From Dolosicoccus paucivorans (GTDB lineage: Bacteria; Bacillota; Bacilli; Lactobacillales; Aerococcaceae): DNA of 35,628 bases. Made by a program: the position numbers and the translations under genes. The notes below the pieces were generated by a model. The model did no database searches. It was given only the letters and a program-made list of their open reading frames with translations, and was not told where the DNA came from. The DNA lies in the NCBI RefSeq assembly GCF_900100125.1, contig NZ_FNEL01000011.1:1-35628 (forward strand), in the 5' to 3' direction. Shown piece after piece: positions 1 to 8,524 of the stretch; position 1 is the stretch's first letter, and every line of letters begins with the position of its first letter.

Positions 1-2
1 AG

Positions 3-275
3 ACACTCCTGCATAGTGACCGTGGTTTCCAGTATACGTCTCATGGCTTTAACAGCTTTATCAAAAGGAACCAGATTATTCAAAGTATGTCTCGTGTTGG
101 TAAATGTATCGACAATGGGCCAATGGAAAACTTTTGGGGGATCATCAAAGAAGAGATGTATCACTTGAAGACCTATAAGAGCTTTGAGGAATTGGAGAAT
201 GACGTTAAACAATATATTGAATTTTATAATACCCAACGGGTAACCTTGAAAATGGGATTAAAAATCCCCGCATAA
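3..275 (+). CDS. IS3-family transposase OrfB, C-terminal fragment
   Basis: The frame is open from the window edge, so no start is present. It encodes the end of an rve-type DDE integrase domain. HSDRGFQYTS holds the second catalytic Asp, and the stretch around NGPMENFWGIIKEE holds the final catalytic Glu. The C-terminus has the usual YIEFYNTQR segment of IS3 transposases. The product ends GLKIPA just before a run of eight A. Family members normally continue for a few residues with a PxxYR-type ending, and the triplets after the stop read KKSHA, so the stop may be a late truncation. The main domain is intact as far as it can be seen. Confidence 0.85.
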   Translation, partial: TLLHSDRGFQYTSHGFNSFIKRNQIIQSMSRVGKCIDNGPMENFWGIIKEEMYHLKTYKSFEELENDVKQYIEFYNTQRVTLKMGLKIPA

Positions 276-288
276 AAAAAAGCCATGC

Positions 289-309
289 ATGAGTGATTCA
301 TACATGGCA
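289..309. terminator. Hairpin downstream of the transposase, inside the IS end
   Basis: GCCATGCATG and CATACATGGC form a stem with one imperfect pair and a short loop. On the minus strand it is followed by a run of T (the A8 run on plus). It may act as a transcriptional barrier at the IS edge. It has no T-run on the plus strand. Confidence 0.4.
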
Positions 310-356
310 CAAATTATTTTGTTTATTTGCCTGTCTACTTGACAGGGAGCAGTTCA

Positions 357-553
357 AATGACTCAAGTTCTTTTTTTATTTATAATTCATTTTATTTTTC
401 AAATAAAAAGAGAGGCTAGGATTTCAATATAGTTTAGTTCTTGATTCATTCTAAAAAACAGTTATTTCGCGACTTGTGTCACAATCTTTCAAAATATTGA
501 GTGATGTTCATTATTAAACTCCTTGATTGAAGTTAACGAACTCTAGGAGGCGA
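357..553. other. AT-rich intergenic region between IS end and CAP gene
   Basis: No convincing ORF, RNA gene or strong terminator was seen. This is the 3' flank of the minus-strand CAP gene. CTCCT and AGGAG around 521-549 could pair weakly, but the stem is too poor to call. Confidence 0.4.
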
Positions 554-2260
554 TCATTCCACCGCATCCCAATCAAACTCCTCAATCCAATCGAATGCGT
601 CAAGATCATCGTACGACGGAATCGGTGATTTTGAATCGTCCTCCGTTACCTCCGATATTGGTTCATAGTACTCCTCGGGTGATAATGCCTTCGTATTTGT
701 TTGGTCTGCCGGAATCGGTGTTAATTCCCCTGGAGTAGTATCAATTAACTCTGCACTCATCGTATTAAAGTTCTGTGTCCCCTGAATCTTGTTATTCGCT
801 TCAATACTACCGTCTGGTTTCTGTGAAGTCCCCATAGCAATCCCAAAACCAAAGGATCTATACTCAGGGGTTAACATATGCTCACGGTGTCGTTCTGAAC
901 CATACCACTGATTAAAGAACAATTCTGCTAGGTGTTTCTCCGATACTAACTCATATGGGTTACCGTTATAAGCATTCTCAGCAGAGTTCTCCCCTAACTC
1001 ACTATATCTCCCCCCTAAAGTAGCCATATACTCAAGATCCAATAAATCGTTAATTGAACTAAAATCTGGTCGTGTATGTGCTACGTACCCACTCTTCATC
1101 TGACCAATTGGTTTCCCATAGTCACTTACATCTTTGTAAATCCGTAATGAACCGTAATCAGCTAGCTCTTGACTTCGAACCCGTGCCGTTTTCATTAAGT
1201 ATTGAGATGACTGTAACGGCGTTACCCCATTACTCTCCCGTAAATTATTAACAAGCTTTAGCATTTCCTCTTGTAACAACGCATGGTTAATATATACCGA
1301 ATTATCCTTATTAAACTCTCTAATGAACTCTGCCTTTACCTGGGGTATTGACTTCTGTAAGTTACCATCCTTTTTCTCAACATAGACATAGTTAATGTAC
1401 TTATCGTCTTTCGACTTATTGTACTTAACCTCCGCAGATTCCTTCGTAATCTCAGCGAAATCTCCATCAAAATTAGTTTTTACATGTGATACCTTGCCAT
1501 ACCCAGGATAAGTCTCTCCCTTTACCCAACCCTGTGCTACCGGATGCCCTAATCCATTCGTTGGTCGGTTAGTATTTGGCTTTGTATCCTCAGGTTTTGT
1601 TTCAGGTTTAGTATCCTCAGGCTTTTCCTCAGGTTTAGTCTCAGGTTTTGTCTCAGGCTGTTCTTCTTGAGGAGCTTCCGGTTTAGATTGAACGTCATCT
1701 TTGTCCGATGGTTTATTAGGACGACCAATTGGCTTAATCGAATCTTTACCTTGTTCTTCACGGTTTTGATCGATTTCTTGTTGCCATTTATCAAACAATT
1801 CTTTATTGATTTCAGATGGACGTTTTTGTCCAGGTTCATATTCTTGAACCGCACCTTCTTTAATAGAATGTCCTTCTACTTTATTCTCTTTAAAGTCAAT
1901 GTATTGATCATTTTGTACCAATTCAGTAACACGGTCAATATCTAAGATTAAGATATCGCCAGCATAAATTAAATCAACATCGTGAATATTGTTTGCATCA
2001 GCAATATCGTGAACTGTCATATTAGCAGCTTCAGCAATAACACTTAGTGTATCGCCCCAAACAACTGTATAGTATCCTTCTTGTTCAAACTCTTGCTCAA
2101 GTCGTTGCCTAACGTCTTCAACCGTGTTAGGCATCCATTCTTCTTGTGCATGTGATACTTGATCGCTGGTAGTAGCACCGACAGATAACGTCGCTAATGT
2201 TGCAGCAGCAATCCAACCTACACCACGAATTTTCTTCATGATCTTATTTCCTTGATTCAT
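554..2260 (-). CDS. Secreted LysM and CAP (SCP/PR-1) domain protein
   Basis: A 568-aa cell-surface protein. Residues 1-38 form a signal peptide (KKIRGVG, a hydrophobic AATLATLSVGA stretch, cleavage likely after SHA). A LysM domain at about 62-106 (YYTVVWGDTLSVIAEAANMT) should bind peptidoglycan. Residues 190-232 are a low-complexity linker built from KPETKPE and KPEDTKP repeats. A CAP domain covers about 330-500, with LVNNLRESNG, SELGENSAEN and WYGSERHREHMLTPEYRSFG. The tail (540-568) is strongly acidic. There is no LPXTG motif, so retention should be by LysM. The start is set by AAAGGAG about 6 bases upstream; an internal Met8 is a weaker alternative. CAP proteins of Firmicutes are widespread and mostly of unknown activity. 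Confidence 0.9.
   Translation of the reverse strand: MNQGNKIMKKIRGVGWIAAATLATLSVGATTSDQVSHAQEEWMPNTVEDVRQRLEQEFEQEGYYTVVWGDTLSVIAEAANMTVHDIADANNIHDVDLIYAGDILILDIDRVTELVQNDQYIDFKENKVEGHSIKEGAVQEYEPGQKRPSEINKELFDKWQQEIDQNREEQGKDSIKPIGRPNKPSDKDDVQSKPEAPQEEQPETKPETKPEEKPEDTKPETKPEDTKPNTNRPTNGLGHPVAQGWVKGETYPGYGKVSHVKTNFDGDFAEITKESAEVKYNKSKDDKYINYVYVEKKDGNLQKSIPQVKAEFIREFNKDNSVYINHALLQEEMLKLVNNLRESNGVTPLQSSQYLMKTARVRSQELADYGSLRIYKDVSDYGKPIGQMKSGYVAHTRPDFSSINDLLDLEYMATLGGRYSELGENSAENAYNGNPYELVSEKHLAELFFNQWYGSERHREHMLTPEYRSFGFGIAMGTSQKPDGSIEANNKIQGTQNFNTMSAELIDTTPGELTPIPADQTNTKALSPEEYYEPISEVTEDDSKSPIPSYDDLDAFDWIEEFDWDAVE
1555..1690 (-). repeat. In-gene Pro-Glu-Lys-Thr coding repeats
   Basis: Short imperfect direct repeats, on plus resembling TCAGGTTTAGTCTCAGG and TCAGGTTTTGTCTCAGG, encode KPETKPEEKPEDTKP-type units of the linker between the LysM and CAP domains. 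Such repeats can vary in length by slippage or recombination. Confidence 0.6.
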
Positions 2261-2656
2261 AGTAATCTCCTTTTCGATTTAAATACTAAAAAAGTTTATT
2301 CTGAATCTTTATATATATATAGTGTCAAGGATTATATTAAGAATTTTATAAAAGTCTTTCTAGAGTAGTCAGACATATGTATTGGATAATTATAAAATTA
2401 AATTTCTTCTCTTATCATTGAGGAGAAAGGTGAAAAATTAGACTTAACCTTAAAAGGGGATGGGGGATAGGTGATCGAATAAATTCTTATATATTTTAGG
2501 AACATTAAAGTGTGGCTGGAGTTAGAGTAGCTAATGAATGAATGGTAACGGTAATTATTTGTGAACCAATCAACTTTTTGAACATTTTTTATAAGTAAGG
2601 GACGAATTTATGATATAATAAAGGGGTAATTAACTAATCTAAAGGAGCGATATTGA
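2261..2656. other. Divergent intergenic region (CAP gene / yebC)
   Basis: This 396-base AT-rich gap holds the 5' regions of two divergent genes. On the minus strand a TATAAT lies at 2336-2331 and a TTGACA at 2327-2322. Either could serve the CAP gene, but neither has a clearly spaced partner. On the plus side the yebC promoter is near 2611. No ORF or RNA gene was recognised. Confidence 0.4.
2611..2619 (+). promoter_or_regulatory. Extended -10 promoter of yebC
   Basis: TGATATAAT matches an extended -10 (TGn plus TATAAT), about 40 bases ahead of the yebC start. No good -35 box sits 17 bases upstream, which is tolerated by extended -10 promoters. Confidence 0.5.
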
Positions 2657-3394
2657 ATGGCAGGACATTCCAAATGGGAGAATATTAAACGACATAAAGC
2701 CGTCGTCGATGCAAAAAAAGGCAAAATTTTCCAAAAACACTCTCGTGAAATCTATGTAGCAACGAAAGCAGGCGGTCCGGACCCTGACACCAATGCCGCT
2801 CTAAGATTAGCGATTGACCGCGCAAGAGCGCAAAATATGCCTAAAGACAACATCCAGCGTGCCATTGATAAAGGTTCAAGTAGTGGTGACGGGGATAACT
2901 TTGATGAAGTAACTTATGAAGGGTATGGTCCAGAAGGGGTTGCGATTTTAGTTCACGCTTTAACAGATAACCGTAACCGTACCGCAACAAACGTTCGTAC
3001 CGCGATCACCAAGCCAGGTGGAACAATGGGAAGTGCTGGATCAGTATCTTATTTATTTGACCGCCAAGGTTATATCGCCATTGATCGCACTAAAACTGAT
3101 GCCGATGAAGATACGATGTTAATGGCTGCTTTAGAAGCAGGAGCAGACTCTTTTGAGCCATCTGAAGATGTTTATGAAATTTATACAGAACCGACTGAGT
3201 TTACTCACGTTCGCGATGCTTTAAAAGAAGAAGGGTTTGAACTTGCAGTAGCTGAATTAACAATGGTTCCACAAACAAGTGTCCCTGTGGCAGGCGAAGC
3301 GAAAGAAATTTTAGAAAAAATTATCGACAACTTAGAAGACGATGACGATGTTCAAGACGTTTACCATAATGCGGAAATGGATGACGCTGAATAA
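2657..3394 (+). CDS. yebC: YebC/PmpR (TACO1) family protein
   Basis: A 245-aa protein of normal family length. It has the diagnostic N-terminus MAGHSKWENIKRHK and the conserved blocks RAQNMPKDNIQRAIDKG, TYEGYGPEG and DNRNRTATNVR, with the usual GGTMGSAGSVSYLFDR segment mid-protein. YebC-type proteins were annotated as transcription regulators. Later work on the family ties members to translation of proline-rich stretches, as for mitochondrial TACO1. The C-terminus is acidic (EDDDDVQD). An AAAGGAGCG ribosome site precedes the ATG. The gene is monocistronic and converges on comEB through a shared terminator. Confidence 0.95.
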   Translation: MAGHSKWENIKRHKAVVDAKKGKIFQKHSREIYVATKAGGPDPDTNAALRLAIDRARAQNMPKDNIQRAIDKGSSSGDGDNFDEVTYEGYGPEGVAILVHALTDNRNRTATNVRTAITKPGGTMGSAGSVSYLFDRQGYIAIDRTKTDADEDTMLMAALEAGADSFEPSEDVYEIYTEPTEFTHVRDALKEEGFELAVAELTMVPQTSVPVAGEAKEILEKIIDNLEDDDDVQDVYHNAEMDDAE

Positions 3395-3397
3395 AAT

Positions 3398-3437
3398 AAA
3401 ACTCCTCTAACCGAGTTTGCCGGCAAAGAGGAGTTTT
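3398..3437. terminator. Bidirectional terminator between yebC and comEB
   Basis: AAAACTCCTCT (3398-3408) pairs perfectly with AGAGGAGTTTT (3427-3437). T-rich tails lie on both strands, as expected for convergent genes. Confidence 0.85.
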
Positions 3438-3445
3438 CTTAATGG

Positions 3446-3889
3446 TTATTTTTCACCTGTATCGTCATTGGTTAGTTGAATATAAGGAATTTGATGGTCG
3501 TCTAATAATTGTAAAGCGTAGTCGTCTACGCGGTAATTATTTTGATAATAAACAGCTGTAATTCCTGCTTGAATCAGTGACTTTGTACAATTTAAACAAG
3601 GAAAATGTGTCACGTAAGCTTTGCATCCCTTGACGCTAATCCCTTCTTTTGCACAGTAAAGTAACGCATTCATTTCTGCATGTAATGTCGCAATACAGTG
3701 ACCGTCACGCATATGGTGTCCGACATCAGTGCAATGGGGTTGTCCTGAAACCGAACCGTTATATCCAGTAGAAACAATCCGGTTATCTTTATTGACTAAA
3801 ACACAACCGACAAATGCTCGGTCACAAGTGGATCGACTTGCCACCATTTGCGTAATTTCCATAAAATAATCATTCCAACTTTTGCGCAT
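3446..3889 (-). CDS. comEB: dCMP deaminase (ComEB type)
   Basis: A 147-aa zinc-dependent cytidine/deoxycytidylate deaminase. The zinc site is visible as H70-A-E72 and P97-C98-L99-N100-C101. The N-terminal RSTCDRAFVGCVLV and TGYNGS segments are typical of dCMP deaminases, which make dUMP for thymidylate synthesis. In Bacillus the gene lies in the comE operon. Here it stands alone, about 7.4 kb from comEA-comEC, and converges on yebC. The start follows AAAGGATG. The name comEB reflects family convention and does not prove a role in competence. Confidence 0.9.
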   Translation of the reverse strand: MRKSWNDYFMEITQMVASRSTCDRAFVGCVLVNKDNRIVSTGYNGSVSGQPHCTDVGHHMRDGHCIATLHAEMNALLYCAKEGISVKGCKAYVTHFPCLNCTKSLIQAGITAVYYQNNYRVDDYALQLLDDHQIPYIQLTNDDTGEK

Positions 3890-3983
3890 ATACCGTCATC
3901 CTTTCTGCTTTAAACAAGCATGCCATATTTTCAAATGAATCGCAATCATCAAATGTTTAACTTTCCCATGTAGGTGTATTTTT

Positions 3984-3992
3984 TGGTATAGT
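3984..3992 (+). promoter_or_regulatory. Extended -10 promoter upstream of the UPF0223 gene
   Basis: TGGTATAGT fits an extended -10 element 24 bases before the GTG start. It would drive the UPF0223, suhB-like and typA genes together. Confidence 0.5.
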
Positions 3993-4015
3993 GTAAGTGT
4001 AAGGAGTGACGCAAC

Positions 4016-4300
4016 GTGAAGTATAGTTATCCATTGAGTGAAGATTGGTCGACAGAAGAAATGGTTCAAGTGATTGAATGGTTAAACCAAGTAGAAAAGG
4101 TCTATGAAAGCCATGCAACATTAGAAGAACTGCAAAATCATTACCGTTTATTTAAACAAATTGTCACCAGTATTATGGAAGAAAAACAAATTGATCGTCA
4201 ATTTAAGCAATTAAGTGGCTATTCAACTTATCAAGTGGTTAAGACAATGAAATCACTTTTGAAGGAAAAAGCCCCTCTTAATACAATGGTAAGTCTATAA
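4016..4300 (+). CDS. UPF0223 family protein (YktA-like)
   Basis: A 94-aa soluble, mainly helical protein. The N-terminal YPLSEDWSTEEMVQVIEWLNQVEKVYE and the later RQFKQLSGYSTYQVVK are recognisable as UPF0223 family. It starts with GTG, eleven bases after AAGGAG. It lies 21 bases upstream of the inositol phosphatase gene, the arrangement seen in Bacillus and lactobacilli. The function is unknown. Confidence 0.85.
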   Translation: MKYSYPLSEDWSTEEMVQVIEWLNQVEKVYESHATLEELQNHYRLFKQIVTSIMEEKQIDRQFKQLSGYSTYQVVKTMKSLLKEKAPLNTMVSL

Positions 4301-4321
4301 AGGTCATACAAGGAGGATACG

Positions 4322-5095
4322 ATGGACTATCAATTACACCACCGAGTGATCACGTGGATCGAACAAGCAGCTGAAAAACTAAGGCATTCACTGCAAGAAG
4401 ACCGAGTTGTTGAAGAAAAAGCATCAAGACGAGATGTCGTAACTGATATGGATAAAGGAATTGAAGCTTTTCTTGTCGAACGAATCCAAGCGCATTACCC
4501 GGATCACTTTATTTTAGCTGAAGAAGGGACCGGGCATTCGATTGACGATTTGAAAGGTTATGTTTGGATCATTGATCCAATCGATGGCACGATGAACTAT
4601 GTTCAACAAAAGAACAATTTCGGAACGATGATGGCTCTTTTTAAAGACGGCGAGCCTCTAGCGGGATATATTTATGACATTATGAATCACGATTTTTTCT
4701 ATGGGATTGTAGGAGACGGGGTTTATCGCAACCATCAACCATGGAACGTTCCAGCAATTACTGGCTTGAGCGATTGTTTGATTTTAGGAAATGTCTTTAT
4801 GTTTATTCATAATAAATTCAATGAACAAGGGGCATTAGAACAATCTTTAGGCGTAAGAAATTATGGCTCAGCAGCCATCAGCACTTTGTCCGTACTTAAA
4901 GGTGAAGCCGGCGCTTATTTGTGTTCGCGTCTTTCACCTTGGGATTTTGCGGCAGGTTGGGCAATTTTTGAAGCAGCTGGCCTTCGTTACAGTCGCTTAA
5001 ATGGCGAACCGCTTAACTTACTAGAAAAGAGCACTGCTTTATTAGCTCACCCTCAAGTTTACAACGATTTAATGAATACACTTAAAACAGATTAG
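4322..5095 (+). CDS. Inositol monophosphatase family protein
   Basis: A 257-aa Mg2+-dependent sugar or inositol phosphatase (SuhB-like). Metal-site residues are visible as E67/E68 in ILAEEGTG, D85-P-I-D88-G-T in WIIDPIDGT, and W207-D208 in SPWDFAAGW. It may hydrolyse inositol phosphate, NADP or 3',5'-pAp, and the substrate cannot be told from sequence. It is followed after 9 bases by typA, so the two are probably cotranscribed. Confidence 0.92.
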   Translation: MDYQLHHRVITWIEQAAEKLRHSLQEDRVVEEKASRRDVVTDMDKGIEAFLVERIQAHYPDHFILAEEGTGHSIDDLKGYVWIIDPIDGTMNYVQQKNNFGTMMALFKDGEPLAGYIYDIMNHDFFYGIVGDGVYRNHQPWNVPAITGLSDCLILGNVFMFIHNKFNEQGALEQSLGVRNYGSAAISTLSVLKGEAGAYLCSRLSPWDFAAGWAIFEAAGLRYSRLNGEPLNLLEKSTALLAHPQVYNDLMNTLKTD

Positions 5096-5104
5096 GAGAA
5101 TCAT

Positions 5105-6937
5105 ATGAAAAAAAGAGAAGATTTAAGAAATATTGCGATTATTGCTCACGTTGACCACGGAAAAACTTCTTTAGTCAACGAATTACTGACCCAATCAGAA
5201 ACCTTAGATGACCATACCGAACTAAGTGACCGCGCAATGGACAGCCAGGACTTAGAAAAAGAACGTGGGATTACCATTGTCGCTAAAAACACTGCGGTTA
5301 ATTATAAAGGAAATCGTATTAATATTTTAGATACACCGGGTCACGCGGACTTTGGTGGTGAGGTAGAACGTATTTTAACCATGGTCGATGGGGTTGTGTT
5401 AGTCGTCGATGCCTATGAAGGAGCCATGCCACAAACGCGCTTTGTTTTAATGAAGGCGCTAGAACAAGGCTTAACTCCGGTAGTAGTGGTTAACAAAATC
5501 GATAAACCAACTATTCGTCCTGAAGAAGTGATTGACGAAGTGATGGAGTTAATTATTGATTTAGGGGGTGAAGAAGAGCAACTGGATTTCCCAGTCGTCT
5601 TTACTTCTGCATTAAACGGAACCTCTAGCCAGTCAATGGACCCAGCAGATCAACAACCATCAATGGATGCGGTATTTGATGCGATTTTAGAGCACGTTCC
5701 AGCTCCTGTAGATAATAGTGATGAGCCACTTCAATTCCAAGTGTCCATGTTAGACTATAGCGATTATGTTGGTCGAATTGGTATTGGACGTGTCTTTAGA
5801 GGAACCATTAAAGTGGGCGATACGGTTTCTGTTTTAAAAGCAGATGGATCAAAGAAAAACTTTAGAGTCACTCGCTTACACGGCTTTTTAGGTTTAGATC
5901 AAGTAGAAATTCAAGAAGCCAAAGCAGGAGATTTAATTGCTTTATCAGGAATGGACGATATTTTCGTTGGTGAGACGGTCACTTCAGTAGAACACCCTGA
6001 AGCCTTACCGGCTTTACATATTGATGAGCCAACATTACAAATGACGTTCTTAACAAATAATTCACCTTTTGCTGGTCGTGAAGGTAAATTTATTACATCA
6101 CGTCAAATTCGCGATCGACTCTTCCAAGAGTTACAGACCGATGTTTCTCTTCGTGTAGAAGAAACCGATTCGCCAGACGCCTTTTTAGTATCAGGACGTG
6201 GCGAGTTGCATTTATCTATTTTAATTGAAAATATGCGCCGTCAAGGCTATGAATTCCAAGTGTCTCGCCCGAAAGTCATTATGAAAGAAGTCGATGGCGT
6301 AATGGAAGAACCATTTGAGCGCGTTCAAATTGATACGCCAGAAGAGTATATGGGAGCGGTTATTGAAGCCTTAGGTCAACGTAAAGCTGAAATGGCCGAT
6401 ATGATCAGTTCAAATGAACAAGTTCGTCTTATTTTTTCAATTCCAGCTCGAGGATTAATTGGGTTTTCAACTGAATTCATGACTTTAACTCATGGTTACG
6501 GTATTTTAAACCACACCTTTGATGAATATCGTCCAACAGTGGGTGGCGATATTGGTCGTCGTCGTAATGGAGTTCTTGTCGCTTTAGAAAACGGTCAAGC
6601 AACTGCCTATGGCTTATTAAACTTAGAAGACCGTGGAACGATGTTTATCGAACCAGGAACGGAAGTCTATGCCGGAATGATCGTTGGATCCCATAACCGA
6701 GACAATGATTTAACCGTTAACGTCACCCGTGCAAAACAATTGACAAATATGCGTTCAGCCAATAAGGATCAAACTTCTGTTTTAAAACGTCCTCGTCTAT
6801 TAACTTTAGAAGAGTCATTAGAGTTTATTGATGATGATGAGTATTGCGAAGTGACACCAGAAAATATCCGTTTACGTAAACAAATCTTAGATAAAGGAGC
6901 TCGTGAAAGAGCTGCTAAGCGAGCGAAAAACGCTTAA
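5105..6937 (+). CDS. typA: Translational GTPase TypA/BipA
   Basis: A 610-aa ribosome-binding GTPase involved in ribosome assembly and stress or cold adaptation. The G-domain motifs are intact: AHVDHGKT (14-21), RGITI (54-58), DTPGH (76-80) and NKID (130-133). EF-G-like domains II, III and V follow, then the TypA-specific C-terminal domain with GYGILNHTFDEYRP and RGTMFIEPGTEVY. The length is normal. It is the last gene before a terminator. Confidence 0.97.
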   Translation: MKKREDLRNIAIIAHVDHGKTSLVNELLTQSETLDDHTELSDRAMDSQDLEKERGITIVAKNTAVNYKGNRINILDTPGHADFGGEVERILTMVDGVVLVVDAYEGAMPQTRFVLMKALEQGLTPVVVVNKIDKPTIRPEEVIDEVMELIIDLGGEEEQLDFPVVFTSALNGTSSQSMDPADQQPSMDAVFDAILEHVPAPVDNSDEPLQFQVSMLDYSDYVGRIGIGRVFRGTIKVGDTVSVLKADGSKKNFRVTRLHGFLGLDQVEIQEAKAGDLIALSGMDDIFVGETVTSVEHPEALPALHIDEPTLQMTFLTNNSPFAGREGKFITSRQIRDRLFQELQTDVSLRVEETDSPDAFLVSGRGELHLSILIENMRRQGYEFQVSRPKVIMKEVDGVMEEPFERVQIDTPEEYMGAVIEALGQRKAEMADMISSNEQVRLIFSIPARGLIGFSTEFMTLTHGYGILNHTFDEYRPTVGGDIGRRRNGVLVALENGQATAYGLLNLEDRGTMFIEPGTEVYAGMIVGSHNRDNDLTVNVTRAKQLTNMRSANKDQTSVLKRPRLLTLEESLEFIDDDEYCEVTPENIRLRKQILDKGARERAAKRAKNA

Positions 6938-6948
6938 ATACTTATGGT

Positions 6949-6984
6949 AAAAGAAATGCGATCTTATTCGTATCTCTTTTGTTT
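6949..6984 (+). terminator. Terminator or attenuator after typA
   Basis: AAAAGAAATGCGA (6949-6961) pairs with TCGTATCTCTTTT (6968-6980), with one mismatch and one wobble, followed by GTTT. It lies 20-25 bases before the mgtC-like start. It either ends the typA transcript or attenuates read-through into the next gene. Confidence 0.6.
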
Positions 6985-7005
6985 AAATTAAAAAGGAGGC
7001 CGTGA

Positions 7006-7713
7006 ATGGTTCATTTAACGTTAAAAGAAATTGGATTGCGTATTTTACTCACCATTTTAATTGGCGGTTCCATTGGATTCGAGCGGCAAAAGAAAAACCG
7101 TCCCGCCGGGTTAACCACCCATACTTTAGTTGCTTTAGGAGCAACTGTTCTAGCTTTAATTCAAAACGAAGTCGTCTCTGAAGCATTACATTTCGCGATA
7201 CAAAACCCCGATTTAGCTCCTAAAGTGACGGTGGACCAAACGCGAATTATTGCGCAAATCGTTAGTGGTGTTGGGTTTTTAGGTGCAGGAACAATTATTG
7301 TTACTAATCGAACCGTTCATGGTCTAACGACTGCGGCTTCTTTATGGGCAACGGCCGCTTTAGGTATCGCTATTGGAATGGGGTACTTTCAAGTTGCTTT
7401 GGCAGGTTTTGCCGGCGTCATTTTCTCTTTATTAGTGATTAAGAAGTTTATAAAATCTTTCTCGGTTGAAAGCATTGAAATTAAATACTTCCACCGTCAA
7501 GATACAAAGGACTTTTTAAATGAATACTTCCAATCTAAAGGAATTAAAGTAGAAGATGTGGAGTTTGAGGTAAGTTCTTCAGGAAAAGAGCGGGTCTATA
7601 AAAATGTCTATACATTAAAATTACCTAACGATATGGCTTATAAAGATGTCATTGAGGATATATTGATGAATGATGATGTTATTAATGCTCGAACAATCTC
7701 CATGTTTTTCTAG
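7006..7713 (+). CDS. MgtC/SapB family membrane protein
   Basis: A 235-aa inner-membrane protein. The N-terminal 150 residues hold four to five hydrophobic segments with the family signatures GGSIGFERQKKNRPAGLTTH, QIVSGVGFLGAGTII and LTTAASLWATAALGIAIGMG. The C-terminal 80 residues are a soluble, ACT-like extension (FHRQDTKDFLNEYFQSKG). MgtC relatives affect Mg2+ homeostasis or modulate ATPase activity. YhiD/SapB-type members in Firmicutes are poorly characterised. AAGGAGGC precedes the ATG. Confidence 0.88.
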   Translation: MVHLTLKEIGLRILLTILIGGSIGFERQKKNRPAGLTTHTLVALGATVLALIQNEVVSEALHFAIQNPDLAPKVTVDQTRIIAQIVSGVGFLGAGTIIVTNRTVHGLTTAASLWATAALGIAIGMGYFQVALAGFAGVIFSLLVIKKFIKSFSVESIEIKYFHRQDTKDFLNEYFQSKGIKVEDVEFEVSSSGKERVYKNVYTLKLPNDMAYKDVIEDILMNDDVINARTISMFF

Positions 7714-7758
7714 ATAAAAAGTACACAAGCATATTATTCGCAAAGCTTTAGAGGTTAT

Positions 7759-7788
7759 TTTACACTAACAGTAGAGTAATAATATAAC
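7759..7788 (+). promoter_or_regulatory. sodA promoter
   Basis: TTTACA (7759-7764) and TATAAC (7783-7788) are separated by 18 bases, 22 bases before the sodA start. The next sequence is AAGGAGG. Confidence 0.5.
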
Positions 7789-7810
7789 TATTTTTAAGGA
7801 GGCTATTTAA

Positions 7811-8413
7811 ATGACTTTTAAATTACCTGAATTAACTTATGCTTATGATGCGTTAGAGCCAGTGATCGATAAAGAAACGATGGAAATTCACCATTCAAAA
7901 CATCACCAAGCTTATGTTAATAACTTAAATGCAGCCGTTGAAGGAACAGAATTCGCTGAACTAGATCTTGACGAATTAATGAAACGTATCAATGAAGTTC
8001 CAGCAGATATTCAAACAGCTGTTCGCAATAATGGTGGGGGACACTATAACCACTCACTATTTTGGACATTACTAAGAGCACCTCAAGAAGATAACCGTCC
8101 TGAAGGCGCATTATTAGACAAAATCGAAGCAGACTTTGGTTCATTTGATGCTTTTAAAGAAGCTTTCGCAAAAGCTGCAGCAACTCGCTTTGGTTCAGGT
8201 TGGGCATGGTTAGTTGATAACAACGGTAAATTGGAAGTTGTTTCAACGCCAAACCAAGACAACCCAGCAATGGATGGTTTAAATCCATTATTAGGTTTAG
8301 ATGTGTGGGAGCACACTTACTACTTAAAATATCAAAACCGTCGTCCAGAGTACATTGATGCATTCTTTAAAGTTGTTAACTGGGATGAAGTAGCTAAACG
8401 TTTTAACGCTTAA
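7811..8413 (+). CDS. sodA: Superoxide dismutase, Mn type
   Basis: A 200-aa cytoplasmic Fe/Mn superoxide dismutase converting superoxide to peroxide and oxygen. The metal ligands are H27 (MEIHHSKHH), H81 ([11 protein letters not shown]), D164 and H168 ([11 protein letters not shown]). The Gly pair before H78 and the Gln in TPNQDNPAM (Q149) favour manganese over iron use, as in E. coli SodA. The gene has its own promoter and terminator. Confidence 0.96.
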   Translation: MTFKLPELTYAYDALEPVIDKETMEIHHSKHHQAYVNNLNAAVEGTEFAELDLDELMKRINEVPADIQTAVRNNGGGHYNHSLFWTLLRAPQEDNRPEGALLDKIEADFGSFDAFKEAFAKAAATRFGSGWAWLVDNNGKLEVVSTPNQDNPAMDGLNPLLGLDVWEHTYYLKYQNRRPEYIDAFFKVVNWDEVAKRFNA

Positions 8414-8427
8414 TTTAACCTTCCTTC

Positions 8428-8466
8428 AAACACTTTTCTTACTTGTTAAGGAAAGTGTTTTTTGTT
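8428..8466 (+). terminator. sodA terminator
   Basis: AAACACTTTTCTTA (8428-8441) pairs with TAAGGAAAGTGTTT (8447-8460), with one G-U pair and a 5-base loop, followed by a T-run. Confidence 0.9.
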
Positions 8467-8468
8467 TT

Positions 8469-8498
8469 CTGACAGATCCATAGTTAGCATGTTATAAT
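8469..8498 (+). promoter_or_regulatory. ftsW promoter
   Basis: CTGACA (8469-8474) and TATAAT (8493-8498), 18 bases apart. The TG of an extended -10 (TGTTATAAT) is also present. It lies about 27 bases before the ftsW start. Confidence 0.65.
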
Positions 8499-8524
8499 GA
8501 GCTTACATATTGAGGGGGGATAGA

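Larger units (their letters stand above)
1..356 (+). mobile_element. Right end of an IS3-family insertion sequence (partial)
   Basis: The window opens inside a transposase reading frame of IS3 OrfB type. After its stop come a short hairpin (289-309) and a terminal sequence at 332-356 that reads TGTCTACTTGACAGGGAGCA and then GTTCA. Its reverse complement begins TGAACTGCTCCC, which looks like an IS3/IS150-group terminal inverted repeat. The left part of the element lies outside the window, so target duplication and intactness cannot be judged. Confidence 0.75.

Noticed and set aside
1549-1945. Overlapping open frames on both strands in the LysM-CAP gene linker
   Set aside because: They arise from low-complexity KPETKPE coding repeats. 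They have no ribosome site and odd composition.
8083-8363. Minus-strand frames inside sodA
   Set aside because: They are shadows of the conserved sodA frame.
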